From NCBI RefSeq assembly GCF_012843265.1, contig NZ_JABAIT010000006.1, positions 1 to 64,000 of the forward strand: DNA of 64,000 nucleotides. Direction: 5' to 3'. This stretch comes from Bacillus sp. DNRA2 (GTDB lineage: Bacteria; Bacillota; Bacilli; Bacillales; Cytobacillaceae). Shown here piece after piece: positions 42,352-51,549 of the stretch. Within the stretch, counting starts at the first letter, position 1, and the number at the start of each line of letters is the position of its first letter. The notes below the pieces were generated by a model, which saw only the letters and a list, made by a program, of their open reading frames with translations, made no database searches and was not told where the DNA came from. The translations under genes and the position numbers were made by a program.

Positions 42352-44725
42352 TTAAGCTCGCTCCACCTCAACCAGATTCGTCAACTGCGGATTCGCCTTC
42401 GCAAGTGGCGTCGGGCGCTGTGATGTCAGCACATTCGCTGCCCCACGCTGGTCAATTCCGTTTTTATCAGGAGAATACCAGCCGCCCTGTGGAATCGCCA
42501 CAACACCTGGCACGATCCGTACCGTTACCTTCACATCCATTTCCAGCTCGCCCCGACCGTTAAATACCTTCACGCGGTCGGCCATCCTTAATCGAGCGTT
42601 TCTTCGCATCAACTGGATTCATCCACATTTCCTGCTTTGCAGCTTCTTCAAGCCACTCATTGTTGTCATGAGTTGAATGGCAGCGGCGCTTGTAGTGCCA
42701 GCTAATTAACTGCAGTGGATAGGTTTGAATTAATGGATCCTCTGGACCTTCCCAAGAGGTAATATACTTGGCAACTGCCGGAATTTCCTCTGGATTTTTC
42801 ATATCGTACAAGGCCTTTGAGAACAGTTCGATTTTTCCAGATGGCGTTTCGAACTTGTTATTGGCCGGGTCTTCAATTTGTGCTTTAAAGGCGATATGCG
42901 GTTCATTGTATTTATAATAGTGAACGCCTTTTTTCTTTAATTCCTCGTAGGTTGGGAATTCAGGGTCTATTGTCGCACGAGTTTGTTCAATACTGTATTT
43001 CACCCAATCGAGCATGGAGCGACCTTCAGTAAACTGCTCCTTTACGCCTAATTTTTCAGCGATTTCCGCAAACACGTCATATTCATTGCGGCACTCATAC
43101 AGCGGCTCAATCGTCTTATTTCCTAAAATGACATAGTCGCCATTTGACCATGGTGTTCCGATATCATCACGCTCGAAGAAAGTGGTTCCTGGCAGTACGA
43201 TATCAGCAAATTTCACGCTCGGCGTCATAAAGATATCGCTGGCGACAATGAATTCAACCTTGCTTTCATCCTGGAGCAATTTAGTTGTTTTATTAATATC
43301 AGAGTGCTGGTTGACGAGCATATTTCCAGCCATGTTAAAGATCATTTTTATGTTGGTTGGTAAACGCTCCGCGTCCTTTAGGCCGTCAGCAGCAGTCATT
43401 TCCGTGCCGCGTTCAACAGCATCGGTCCATAAGAAGCAAGGAATCGTCGCTTTAATTGGATTAGTAAAGCCGACTGGTGAAACAATGCCTTTACGAGAAT
43501 AATAGCCAGTTCCAGCTGCCCAAGCACCAAGTTTCCCAACATTTCCGGTAAGACAAGCTAGCTGTGCGCCTGCACGCATGATTTGTTCGCCGTATGCTTG
43601 ACGCTGCGGACCCCAACCTTGTATTAATGCAGCTGGCTTTGTTGTTGCATAAAGGCGTGCAATTTCACGGATTTTTTCGGCTGGTACACGACAAATTTTT
43701 TCAGCCCATTCCGGTGTCTTGGCGACGCCGTCTTTTTCACCAAGCAAGTAGCTCTTCACAGACTCATTCGCTGGAACGCCTGCAGGCATGGTTTTGGCAT
43801 CAAAGCCCACGCAGAATTGATCAAGGAAGGCTTGGTCATGTAAATTTTCGGTTACAATCGTATAGGCCATCGCATCCATTAGCGCAGTGTCGGTTGTTGG
43901 TAAAATCGGAATCCATTCATCAGCATAAGCAACAGCTGTATCTGAATAACGAGGGTCAATCACGATGAATTTAGCGCCGTTTTGCTTTGCTTTCATTAAG
44001 AAATCACGATAAGGTGTTGAGAAAATAATCTCGGCAGGGTTTTGGCCCCAAAGGATGATTAATTTTGAATGAAGCAAGCTGTCATAGCTGCTGCCAGTAT
44101 TGTTTGTGCCATATGTGTAAGGTGTAGCTACGTTACTACAGCCTGAACTATAATCATTGCGATAATGGAGGAAGCCGCCGGTCATGCTCAGTAAGCGACG
44201 CGCCATGTTGCGCCCTGCCAAAATGCCCTGGTTTCCGGAAGCGTAGTTTACATAGCGAGCTTCAGGTCCATAAGTGTCACCGATGCGCTTCATTTGTGAA
44301 GCAATCGTATCAACGGCTTCTTTCCAGGTGATGCGCTCGAATTTTCCTTCGCCGCGCTTGCCGACTCGTTTCAGCGGATACTTTAAGCGATCAGGATGGT
44401 ACTGCATCGAGCGGTAACTGCGTCCACGCACACAAGCCTTTAACGATGGAGTCGATAGATCATCACTTGGGCCGTCTGTGCTAACACGAACGACAACGCC
44501 GTCTTTAACATGGGCTTTAATTAAACAACGTCCGCCACAGTTATTGACACTACAGGTTGTGACAATCGTTTCTGGTGTATCATCAACTGCTGGACTTTTC
44601 GCTGGGTCACGGTCAACTAACAATTTTACGCCAACGCCTCCGGCAATGACTGGCACAGCAGCGGCACCTGTCCATTTTAGAAAGGTACGACGCTTCATGT
44701 TTGTAATCGGCTTTTTCTCTTTCAT
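42352..44725 (-). pseudogene. dmsA: DMSO reductase-type molybdopterin subunit DmsA, frameshifted
   Basis: Catalytic subunit of a DMSO reductase-family enzyme. The main frame starts at ATG 44725 (AAAGGAGGCATTATAG) with a Tat signal KRRTFLKWTGAAAVPVIAGG, then the [4Fe-4S] group CSVNNCGGRC...CVRGRS and Mo-bisPGD region NDYSSGCSNVATPYTYGTNN. It runs to DAKKRSIKDG and then leaves the frame at RPREGI-stop (42560). The expected continuation DRVKVFNGRGELEMDVKV is intact in the next frame to 42352. One extra G (plus strand GGTCGGCC at 42577-42584, expected GGTCGCC) accounts for it. Without the last about 75 residues the C-terminal MopB domain is incomplete. This may be a real inactivating mutation, a phase-variable state or a sequencing error. 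Confidence 0.85.
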
Positions 44726-45376
44726 CTATAATGCCTCCTTTAGGTCAAGCAAAGTGTGATAATCAGATACCGTAAATTCTCTTAACAGAAGGGCTGCCCC
44801 CTTATATAAGGAATGATCGGTATGGTTTAATATTTTCGTTGTGAACGCAGGAATCCATTGCTGCATATGCTGCTCGTGAAACTCAATTTGATGGTTAACG
44901 AGCTTTTTCAAGCGGTAGTTATCAACATTTTGTAAACATAATTGATTCAAGTGAAGGATAAACTCCAGTTCAATCGCAATATGGTCATCAGGCTCTTGAT
45001 TTTCTTTGATGAATTCTAAGTTGTGACGGTGGTAATGTTCGCGAACTTGGAAGGTTGTTTCTTCAAAAAGTAACCCTTCTTTGCTGCGATATACTGATTC
45101 CCAAGGAGGAGTAAGAATGGTCTCTGGCCCAATGAAAAGTCGATAGAATTCCTCCTTCGCATCATGAAGCTCAGCTTCTGTGGTATGTGCAAAAAACTGA
45201 TAAAGATGCTCGCCAGCCTCTTCGATATTCCTCAAATCGTCTAAACTGTTGCTGTTTTGAAGCTGTGCTAGCGTTTCCTTTGTTACCGGTTCGAAAAATA
45301 AAACTTGAATAAACTGATAAAAATACTGTCTGGCCTTAAAAATATCAACCAATGGCAGTGCGATCGTCTGTTGCAT
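44726..45376 (-). CDS. TorD/DmsD-type molybdoenzyme chaperone
   Basis: A 216-residue all-helical cytoplasmic chaperone that binds the Tat signal of the catalytic subunit and supports molybdenum cofactor insertion. Landmarks: ARQYFYQFIQVLFFEPVTKETL (about 15-36), the EEFYRLFIGPETILTPPWESVYRSKEG stretch (about 80-106), which is the family hallmark Y/F-x-x-L-F-x-G...P-x-x-S-x-Y, and HLNQLC near 150. The ATG at 45376 follows CAGGAGTGGTCTT. Its TAG stop is directly followed by the dmsA ATG. As first gene it receives the Fnr-controlled promoter. Confidence 0.85.
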   Translation of the reverse strand: MQQTIALPLVDIFKARQYFYQFIQVLFFEPVTKETLAQLQNSNSLDDLRNIEEAGEHLYQFFAHTTEAELHDAKEEFYRLFIGPETILTPPWESVYRSKEGLLFEETTFQVREHYHRHNLEFIKENQEPDDHIAIELEFILHLNQLCLQNVDNYRLKKLVNHQIEFHEQHMQQWIPAFTTKILNHTDHSLYKGAALLLREFTVSDYHTLLDLKEAL

Positions 45377-45435
45377 AAGACCACTCCTGTTGTATTTATT
45401 TTTTGTTTGATCTAGATGTGGGGATGAAAAGATAT

Positions 45436-45451
45436 TGTGAAATCATTCACA
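45436..45451 (-). promoter_or_regulatory. Fnr box controlling the torD-dms operon
   Basis: TGTGA-AATCAT-TCACA is a perfect match to the Fnr palindrome of bacilli (TGTGA-N6-TCACA), 60 bases upstream of the torD start. Centred at 45443.5, it would activate a start site near 45402. It predicts induction without oxygen. Confidence 0.75.
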
Positions 45452-45713
45452 ATATATATAGCTAGACTCCTCCCTTAAGTTAGGGCAGGTGAATTTTCAC
45501 ATCATTCCCTTCACAAAATACAATATTAATAGATTTACCCTAATTAATTTGATTGTACCGTATCGCTATATTAGCGTAATTATGGCTGGGCATTTTTCAC
45601 ATAGAATTCAAAATGCTAAGACAAAATATGGACGAATTTATTTTTTTATATTTTTTTAAGATAATTTTAAGAATTACTTGTTTTGTCCTTATATCGATTA
45701 CCAGTAAATATTT

Positions 45714-45742
45714 TTGACTGTAATGATTGACTATACTATAAT
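45714..45742 (+). promoter_or_regulatory. Sigma-A promoter of prfA
   Basis: TTGACT (45714-45719), 17 bases, TATAAT (45737-45742). The rest of the 45377-45840 gap is AT-rich and holds the divergent Fnr-controlled promoter. Confidence 0.75.
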
Positions 45743-45840
45743 TAGAATGTTATGGGTTGAAATCTATCTTTGTTCAACAGGTTAATTTAAGCAGCGTGAC
45801 TACGCTTTTTTTATAAAAAATTTAGATGAGGTGAAGAACC

Positions 45841-46914
45841 GTGTTTGATCGTCTTCAAGCCGTTGAGGACCGTTATGAAAAGCTAAATGAGCTTTTGAGC
45901 GATCCCGAGGTAGTAAATGATCCGAAGAAACTGCGCGATTTTTCCAAAGAGCAGGCCGATATAGCAGATACCGTACAAACATACCGTCAATACAAGGACG
46001 TTAAAGAACAGCTGCAGGACGCCAAAGCCATGCTTGAGGAAAAACTTGATGCAGACATGCGTGAAATGGTAAAAGAAGAACTCTCCGAACTTGAAACCCA
46101 AAAAGAAGAGCTAGAAGGCCAACTGAAATTCTTGCTCATTCCAAAAGACCCGAATGATGACAAAAACGTTATCTTTGAAATCCGCGGTGCAGCGGGCGGG
46201 GAGGAAGCAGCCCTATTTGCGAATTCACTTTACCGCATGTACAGCCGTTATGCTGAATCGCAAGGCTGGAAGACTGAGTTAATCGATGCCAACCCAACTG
46301 GTCTTGGCGGCTTCAAAGAAATCAGCTTCATGATTACAGGTAAAGGTGCCTATTCAAAATTAAAATTTGAAAACGGTGCCCACCGTGTTCAACGTGTCCC
46401 TGAAACAGAGTCTGGCGGCCGTATTCATACATCTACCGCAACCGTAGCCTGTTTACCAGAAGCAGAGGAAGTTGAAATCCAAATCCATGATAAAGACGTT
46501 CGCGTTGATACGTACTGTTCAAGTGGTGCCGGCGGTCAGTCCGTTAACACGACTGCATCAGCCATCCGCGTAACCCACATCCCAACGGGCATCGTGGTAA
46601 CATGTCAGGATGAAAAATCGCAGCACAAAAACAAGGACAAAGCAATGAAAGTATTGCGCGCCCGCGTTTACGATAAATTCTTGCAGGAAGCCCAAGCAGA
46701 GTACGATGAAGTTCGTAAATCTGCCGTTGGTACCGGTGACCGCTCCGAGCGTATCCGTACCTATAACTACCCGCAAAACCGCGTGACCGACCACCGCATT
46801 GGTTTAACGCTGCAAAAGCTCGATCAAATCATCGAAGGCAAGCTTGACGAAATCATTGATGCGTTAATTATTGCCGACCAATCAAGCAGACTGGAAGCTG
46901 CATCAAATGAGTAA
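45841..46914 (+). CDS. prfA: Peptide chain release factor 1
   Basis: Reads UAA and UAG stop codons and releases the peptide. The 357-residue protein has the stop-codon recognition motif PET ([15 protein letters not shown], about 183-197) and the catalytic GGQ in [15 protein letters not shown] (about 226-240), which PrmC methylates. The start is GTG 45841 after GAGGTGAAGAACC. The stop overlaps the prmC start by eight bases, so the substrate and its methylase are coupled. Confidence 0.97.
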   Translation: MFDRLQAVEDRYEKLNELLSDPEVVNDPKKLRDFSKEQADIADTVQTYRQYKDVKEQLQDAKAMLEEKLDADMREMVKEELSELETQKEELEGQLKFLLIPKDPNDDKNVIFEIRGAAGGEEAALFANSLYRMYSRYAESQGWKTELIDANPTGLGGFKEISFMITGKGAYSKLKFENGAHRVQRVPETESGGRIHTSTATVACLPEAEEVEIQIHDKDVRVDTYCSSGAGGQSVNTTASAIRVTHIPTGIVVTCQDEKSQHKNKDKAMKVLRARVYDKFLQEAQAEYDEVRKSAVGTGDRSERIRTYNYPQNRVTDHRIGLTLQKLDQIIEGKLDEIIDALIIADQSSRLEAASNE

Positions 46915-47800
46915 AATTTACGAAGCCCTCAACTGGGCTTCTTCTTTTTTAAAGGAACAGGGTCGTGAAGAAAAGGCGGCCGAATTGCTCTTGCGCCATT
47001 TTGCGGGAATGTCGCGAGCAGAACTGTTCGCGAGCTATCACGACGAGCTTGATGGGGAGGTTGAGGCAGCGTTTCGGGCAGCGGTTAGTGAGCACGTCAG
47101 CGGCCGCCCGGTTCAGTACATCATCGGCTTCGAGGAATTTTACGGACACCGCTTTATCGTAAACGAGGAGGTTTTGATTCCTCGCCCGGAAACCGAGGAA
47201 CTCGTATATGGAACTTTGCAGCGCATCGAGAAGCTGTTTGGTAAAAGTAAAGCAGATCTATGGGCTGAACACGAAAATGCACGAGATTCAATTGAATTAG
47301 TTGACATTGGCACCGGCAGTGGCGCCATTGCTGTTTCTTTAAAGCTAGAGATGCAAGAATTAGCGGTGACGGCAACTGATTTGGCTGAAACCTCACTTGC
47401 TGTGGCACAGGAAAATGCATCACGGCTTGGTGCTTTAGTAGAATTTATTCACGGTGACCTGCTCCAACCGTTTATTTCTGCTGGCCGAAAGTTTGACGTC
47501 GTGATTTCCAATCCACCGTATATTCCGGTTTCAGATATGGAGTGGATGTCCGACATCGTCACCGAGCATGAGCCGCACCGCGCCCTGTTTGCAGGTGCCG
47601 ACGGCTTGGACCTCTACCGCCGGTTTATGGAAGAACTTCCTTTTATTTTGAAAAATAAAGCTATTGTCGGCTTCGAAGTCGGTGCCGGTCAAAGTGAGGC
47701 CGTTGCCGAGATGCTGCGCGCCACTTTCCCCACTGCTCATGTCGAAATCGTCTTTGATATAAATGGCAAGGATCGCATGGTGTTTGCGACGCTTGGATAA
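46907..47800 (+). CDS. prmC: Release factor glutamine methyltransferase
   Basis: Methylates the Gln of the GGQ motif in RF1 and RF2. The 297-residue protein has an N-terminal helical domain (about 1-90), a SAM-binding Rossmann domain with [15 protein letters not shown] (about 127-141) and the NPPY motif in [13 protein letters not shown] (about 193-205). The start at ATG 46907 lies inside the last codons of prfA (CAAATGAGTAA); the frame upstream of it is prfA sequence. A terminator and a 21-bp array follow. Confidence 0.94.
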   Translation: MSKIYEALNWASSFLKEQGREEKAAELLLRHFAGMSRAELFASYHDELDGEVEAAFRAAVSEHVSGRPVQYIIGFEEFYGHRFIVNEEVLIPRPETEELVYGTLQRIEKLFGKSKADLWAEHENARDSIELVDIGTGSGAIAVSLKLEMQELAVTATDLAETSLAVAQENASRLGALVEFIHGDLLQPFISAGRKFDVVISNPPYIPVSDMEWMSDIVTEHEPHRALFAGADGLDLYRRFMEELPFILKNKAIVGFEVGAGQSEAVAEMLRATFPTAHVEIVFDINGKDRMVFATLG

Positions 47801-47807
47801 ATACTTT

Positions 47808-47836
47808 CCGTGGCACTTTGAGTGCTGCGGTTTTTG
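47808..47836 (+). terminator. Terminator of prfA-prmC
   Basis: CCG...GCACT-TTG-AGTGC...CGG with TG/TG internal bulge, followed by TTTTTG. Confidence 0.7.
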
Positions 47837-47860
47837 TTTTGTTTGTGTCTAGAATGTGGC

Positions 47861-48002
47861 ATCGGCAAATAGAAGTATGAAATCGGCTAATAGAACTGTG
47901 AAATCCGCTAATAGAAGTCCAGAATCGGCTAATAGAACTGTGAAATCCGCTAATAGAATCGATGAATCCGCTAATAGAACCACAAAATCGGCTAATAAGA
48001 AA
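47861..48002 (+). repeat. 21-bp tandem array, seven units
   Basis: ATC(C/G)GC(T/A)AATAGAA begins at 47861, 47882, 47903, 47924, 47945, 47966 and 47987, exactly 21 bp apart. Alternate units carry GG or CC-type variants (ATCGGC, ATCCGC). Because 21 is divisible by three, the reverse strand stays open and shows seven-residue repeats, but this is not a gene. Confidence 0.95.
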
Positions 48003-48088
48003 AGATCCGTTGTGAAAATTTTTTAATTTTACTAGTTTAAGATTCTTTACCGCTGTCCACAATTGTTAGTGAGGGGACGGTGGCCGAG

Positions 48089-49030
48089 ATGACAAACAAA
48101 ACAAAATATAGAAAAACATTAATAACTGTATACCTACTATTATTATCATTCGCAACTATCTTTAGTTTATATATGCCGAAGAATGAAGCAACCGCACAAG
48201 AGGAAACAGTCATTCCGAACGAAGCAATCCGTTTACGTATTCTAGCAAACAGCGATTCCGAGGAAGACCAAGCGCTTAAACGCAAAGTCCGCGATGCAGT
48301 TAACGCCGAAATCACTGAATGGGTTCAAGACTTAACATCATTAGAAGAAGCACGCACCACGATCAAAACTGGACTTCCGAAAATCCAAAAAATCGCTGAG
48401 CAGGTTGTCGCTGCCGAAAACGAAACACAATCTGTTAAAGTTGATTTTGGAAAAGTTGAGTTTCCAACAAAGTTATACGGTCAATTTTTATATCCGGCTG
48501 GTGAGTACGAAGCCATCTTAATTACGCTTGGTAAAGGCGAAGGCGCCAACTGGTGGTGTGTTCTATTCCCACCGCTATGCTTTCTTGATTTTTCAAATGG
48601 CGTAGCCGTAAGTGAAGGTTTCGATGGTAACGAAGGCAAAACTAGCAATAAGAAACCAGCAACTGCAAAAGCCGAAACGGAGAAAATTGCCCAGGCACAA
48701 GCAGACGAACAAGTACAGCCAGATGCAACAGAAGCAGCTGAACCAGTACCGCAAACTAAAGCACCCGTACCGCAACCGCAACAACAAAAACAAGTAGCTG
48801 AACCAAAAGCTTCGGCAAAACAGCAAGCACCAGTACAACCGGAAACTGCAAAGGAAACACCGCAAGCTGAAAAAGACAAGATAGAAGTAAAATCTAATAA
48901 AAATAACGAAGACAAGCAAACCGCTAAAAAACCAGCTAAAAAATCGCAAAAGCCCATGTATACAGCTCAAGACGAGCAGGAAGTTGAAGTGAAATTTTTC
49001 GTAGTAGAGCTGTGGACAAAATTCTTCTAG
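48089..49030 (+). CDS. spoIIR: Stage II sporulation protein R, with long linker
   Basis: Forespore-secreted signalling protein that triggers SpoIIGA to process pro-sigma-E in the mother cell. The 313-residue protein has a membrane/signal segment (about 10-30), the conserved SpoIIR domain (IRLRILANSDSEEDQALKRKVRDAV, about 50-74; KLYGQFLYPAGEYEAILITLG; GANWWCVLFPPLCFLDF, about 152-168) and the usual C-terminal end EVEVKFFVVELWTKFF. Between about 175 and 290 there is a Pro/Ala/Gln/Lys-rich low-complexity stretch; B. subtilis SpoIIR is about 224 residues. The start is ATG 48089 (GTG 48080 possible) after GAGGGGACGGTGG. It precedes ywlB as in B. subtilis. Confidence 0.9.
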   Translation: MTNKTKYRKTLITVYLLLLSFATIFSLYMPKNEATAQEETVIPNEAIRLRILANSDSEEDQALKRKVRDAVNAEITEWVQDLTSLEEARTTIKTGLPKIQKIAEQVVAAENETQSVKVDFGKVEFPTKLYGQFLYPAGEYEAILITLGKGEGANWWCVLFPPLCFLDFSNGVAVSEGFDGNEGKTSNKKPATAKAETEKIAQAQADEQVQPDATEAAEPVPQTKAPVPQPQQQKQVAEPKASAKQQAPVQPETAKETPQAEKDKIEVKSNKNNEDKQTAKKPAKKSQKPMYTAQDEQEVEVKFFVVELWTKFF

Positions 49031-49100
49031 CCAGTTCTACTTTCTCTCTTTTTTCATATTGATAATAATAGACTTGATATGAAAAGAAGAGGTGGAACGC

Positions 49101-49544
49101 ATGCAACCAAACATCCGATTTGCAACGAATCAGGATCTTGATAAAATCATCGCTTATTTAAACCGTGCGAACCTTGCTACTGAAGGAATCGCTGACTCAA
49201 TTGACTACTTTTTAATTATGGAGGATGCAAGACTGGAAATTCTCGCAACGCTCGGCATCGAGCATAGCGGCGAAGTCGGACTCCTCCGGTCACTGGCGAT
49301 GTCCGCCAAGCTCACTGAAGCGGACATCCTTTTATTATTTAATCAAATGTTTCTGCTCGCCCGTGAAAAGTCGTTATCCACATTGTATTTGGCAACCAAT
49401 AAACCGCAATCAATCGCCTTTTTTAAAGTTTTAGGCTTTGAATTGCTAGAATCCGAGGCTGTACCTGAGCCATTAGCAGGATTAAAACACGCCAAACACA
49501 TTTTTACTGTGGATAACTCACTTTTTATGGAGTTAAATCTTTAA
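49101..49544 (+). CDS. ywlB: GNAT family N-acetyltransferase YwlB
   Basis: A 147-residue putative acetyltransferase. The order of strands is that of GNAT proteins: an N-terminal RFATNQDLDKIIAYLNRAN (family alpha1), EILATLGIEHSGEVGLLRSLAMSAK (beta4 region), LAREKSLSTLYLATNKPQSIAFFKVLGFELLE (the acceptor/CoA side, with the typical N-x-x-A-x-x-F-Y/F-x-x-x-G-F pattern). The usual Q/RxxGxG/A pyrophosphate loop is not clear, so activity is uncertain. The ATG at 49101 follows AAGAGGTGG; GTG 49092 overlaps it. The substrate is unknown. Confidence 0.8.
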   Translation: MQPNIRFATNQDLDKIIAYLNRANLATEGIADSIDYFLIMEDARLEILATLGIEHSGEVGLLRSLAMSAKLTEADILLLFNQMFLLAREKSLSTLYLATNKPQSIAFFKVLGFELLESEAVPEPLAGLKHAKHIFTVDNSLFMELNL

Positions 49545-49757
49545 AATGTGGATATATCCACAAAGTTATCCACGGAATGCCATCTTTTATACACAATTTG
49601 TGGATAAAATCTTGTATTCCCACCGATCTTCTTTTATACTTTCAAAGGAAATATGGTCAAAATCTCGATAAATAGACCTATTTTTAAAGGTGGATGAAAA
49701 TGAAAACGAATGTTTGGTCAGTGGATAAGCTTGTGGATAAATTAGAAAGTTACCCAC
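49508..49757. promoter_or_regulatory. DnaA-box cluster around ywlC start
   Basis: Perfect DnaA boxes (TTATCCACA or complement) lie at 49508-49516, 49599-49607 and 49732-49740, plus one further inside ywlC at 50060-50068. One- or two-mismatch boxes lie at 49547, 49554, 49566, 49720 and 49749. They span the ywlB end, the 155-base gap and the start of ywlC. B. subtilis is known to have a DnaA-box cluster at ywlC that tempers replication initiation. Confidence 0.8.
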
Positions 49758-50752
49758 AAATTACACAAGCGGCCACTTTTTTAAAAAATAATGAAGTCGT
49801 GGCTTTTCCGACCGAGACCGTGTACGGACTTGGTGGCAATGCCGAAAACAGTGACGCCGTTGCGAAAATTTTTGCAGCGAAAGGGCGTCCATCCGACAAC
49901 CCGCTAATTATTCATATCGCTGAGCCGAGCCAGCTTGCCGATTTTGTCACAGAGGTTCCTGCAAAAGCAGCAAGCCTTATGGAGCATTTCTGGCCAGGCC
50001 CGTTAACGATTATTTTTAAAAAGAAAGACGGAAAGCTTTCGGAACTAGCGACGGCCGGTTTATCCACAGTGGCCGTGCGCATGCCCAACCACCCCGTGGC
50101 GCTAGCACTTATTATGGCAAGTGGTCTTCCAATCGCAGCACCGAGCGCCAACACATCCGGAAAACCTAGTCCAACCTTAGCTCGCCACGTATACGAGGAT
50201 TTAGATGGCAAAATTGCTGGAATCGTTGACGGTGGCCCGACCGGAGTCGGCGTGGAATCAACTGTTATCGATTGCACCGACGAGGTTCCGGTAATCTTGC
50301 GCCCGGGCGGAGTGACAAAGGAACAAATTGAAGCTGTGATTGGTTCAGTGTCCGTTGACCCCGCTTTGAAAAATAGTGAAGCAGCGCCGAAGTCACCAGG
50401 GATGAAGTACCGGCATTATGCGCCAGATGCGCCGTTTTACTTGGTTCGCGGCAGCCATGCCTTTTTGCAAAAGCTCGTCGATGAAAAAAGACGGGAAGGT
50501 CGAAAAGTTGGTGTATTGACCACCGCTGAAGCAGCGGGCGATTACCAAGCAGACTTAGTCTTGGCCTGCGGGCGACGCAACCAGCTCGAAACGGTCGCCA
50601 CCGCATTATATGAAACGTTGCGTGCCTTTAATGATTCGGACGTTGACGTGATTTTTAGCGAAACCTTCCCGGACGAAGGTGTCGGTGTCGCCATCATGAA
50701 CCGCCTAACCAAAGCCGCTGCACACCAAGTTATTAGTGAAACGGATTATTAA
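49700..50752 (+). CDS. ywlC: L-threonylcarbamoyladenylate synthase YwlC (Sua5 type)
   Basis: Makes threonylcarbamoyl-AMP for the universal t6A37 modification of ANN-decoding tRNAs. The 350-residue protein has the YrdC domain (about 20-210; VVAFPTETVYGLGGNAEN, AAKGRPSDNPLIIHI, SGLPIAAPSANTSGKPSPT, GGPTGVGVESTVIDC) and the additional C-terminal Sua5 domain joined by SPGMKYRHYAPDAP (about 232-245). The ATG at 49700 follows AAGGTGG by six bases; ATG 49694 is adjacent to it. The 5' end lies within a DnaA-box cluster. In B. subtilis mntP follows, but here an N-acetylglucosamine island intervenes. Confidence 0.93.
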   Translation: MKTNVWSVDKLVDKLESYPQITQAATFLKNNEVVAFPTETVYGLGGNAENSDAVAKIFAAKGRPSDNPLIIHIAEPSQLADFVTEVPAKAASLMEHFWPGPLTIIFKKKDGKLSELATAGLSTVAVRMPNHPVALALIMASGLPIAAPSANTSGKPSPTLARHVYEDLDGKIAGIVDGGPTGVGVESTVIDCTDEVPVILRPGGVTKEQIEAVIGSVSVDPALKNSEAAPKSPGMKYRHYAPDAPFYLVRGSHAFLQKLVDEKRREGRKVGVLTTAEAAGDYQADLVLACGRRNQLETVATALYETLRAFNDSDVDVIFSETFPDEGVGVAIMNRLTKAAAHQVISETDY

Positions 50753-50761
50753 ATACAAATT

Positions 50762-50799
50762 GGGACAGGGTGTTTAGACCCTGTCCCAGTTTTATTTTT
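50762..50799 (+). terminator. Terminator of ywlC
   Basis: GGGACAGGGT pairs with ACCCTGTCCC around GTTTAG, followed by AGTTTTATTTTT. Confidence 0.9.
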
Positions 50800-50814
50800 A
50801 AGGGGAGATTTTAA

Positions 50815-51549
50815 TTATTGATGAACTGCTGCAGCCAAGGCTGCTTTATCGGCAATGATCGTAACGTTCGGATGATTTTTCAAAATCGATGCAGGAAAGC
50901 TTTCATTCACATCTGAGGTCAAAAGCGTAGTCAAAGCATCGCTTTTGCTTTCACCGGAAACTAACAAAAGGATTTCTTTGCTTTTCATAATCGTGAAAAT
51001 TCCCATAGTAATGGCTTGGGTTGGAACATCCGCAAGCGTATTGAAAAATCTCGAATTAGCTTCGATGGTCGATTGAGATAAATTGACGATATGTGTTTTG
51101 GAGTAGAAGGAGGTCCCAGGTTCGTTAAAGCCGATATGACCATTGCTGCCGATTCCTAAAATTTGCAAATCAATACCGCCATTTGCCTCGATTAATCGTT
51201 CATAACGAGCGCATTCCTTAGCGAAATCCTTGGCAATACCGTGTGGAACATGGGTATTAGCATGGTTAATATCGATATGATTAAACAGCCTGTCATCCAT
51301 GAAATATCGGTAGCTATTCGGATTTTCTCCCGAAAGCCCAACATACTCATCAAGATTGAAGGTTTTAATATTTTTATAGGAAGTCCTGTTGTGTTTATGG
51401 TCCTCAATTAACGCCTCATAAGTTCCAATCGGAGTGGCTCCGGTTGCCAGACCTAAGTGGATATTAGGGAAACTGCGTACTTTTTCAATGATATATTTCG
51501 CCGCCTGTTGGCTCATGTGTTGGTAGTCGTTTACTTCAATGATGTTCAT
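50815..51549 (-). CDS. nagB: Glucosamine-6-phosphate deaminase
   Basis: Converts glucosamine-6-phosphate to fructose-6-phosphate and ammonia, the last step of amino-sugar use. The 244-residue protein has LGLATGATPIGTYEALI (about 33-49), the catalytic region FNLDEYVGLSGENPNSYRYFM (Asp about 67), GIGSNGHIGFNEPG (His about 137) and a C-terminal LLVSGESKSDAL. The ATG at 51549 follows AGGAGGGAGCACAAA on the reverse strand. A perfect NagR operator lies 119 bases upstream. It is the downstream-most member of the reverse nag genes, separated from the SIS gene by a terminator, so it has its own promoter. Confidence 0.94.
   Translation of the reverse strand: MNIIEVNDYQHMSQQAAKYIIEKVRSFPNIHLGLATGATPIGTYEALIEDHKHNRTSYKNIKTFNLDEYVGLSGENPNSYRYFMDDRLFNHIDINHANTHVPHGIAKDFAKECARYERLIEANGGIDLQILGIGSNGHIGFNEPGTSFYSKTHIVNLSQSTIEANSRFFNTLADVPTQAITMGIFTIMKSKEILLLVSGESKSDALTTLLTSDVNESFPASILKNHPNVTIIADKAALAAAVHQ

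Noticed and set aside
42560-42612. Programmed frameshift in dmsA
   Set aside because: No slippery heptamer, stimulatory hairpin or internal ribosome binding site was found at the shift point; family members are in one frame.
47661-48062. A 133-residue reverse frame with seven-residue repeats (ISGFHSS-like)
   Set aside because: It is produced by a 21-bp tandem array, whose period is a multiple of three, and overlaps the end of prmC.
48481-48970. Reverse-strand frames of 158 and 125 residues opposite spoIIR
   Set aside because: Cys/Ala/Phe-rich composition is the complement of the low-complexity linker of SpoIIR; no start signals.
49508-50068. Possible chromosomal replication origin
   Set aside because: DnaA boxes are dense but there is no dnaA, dnaN or rpmH and no strong AT-rich unwinding region; a titration cluster is more likely.
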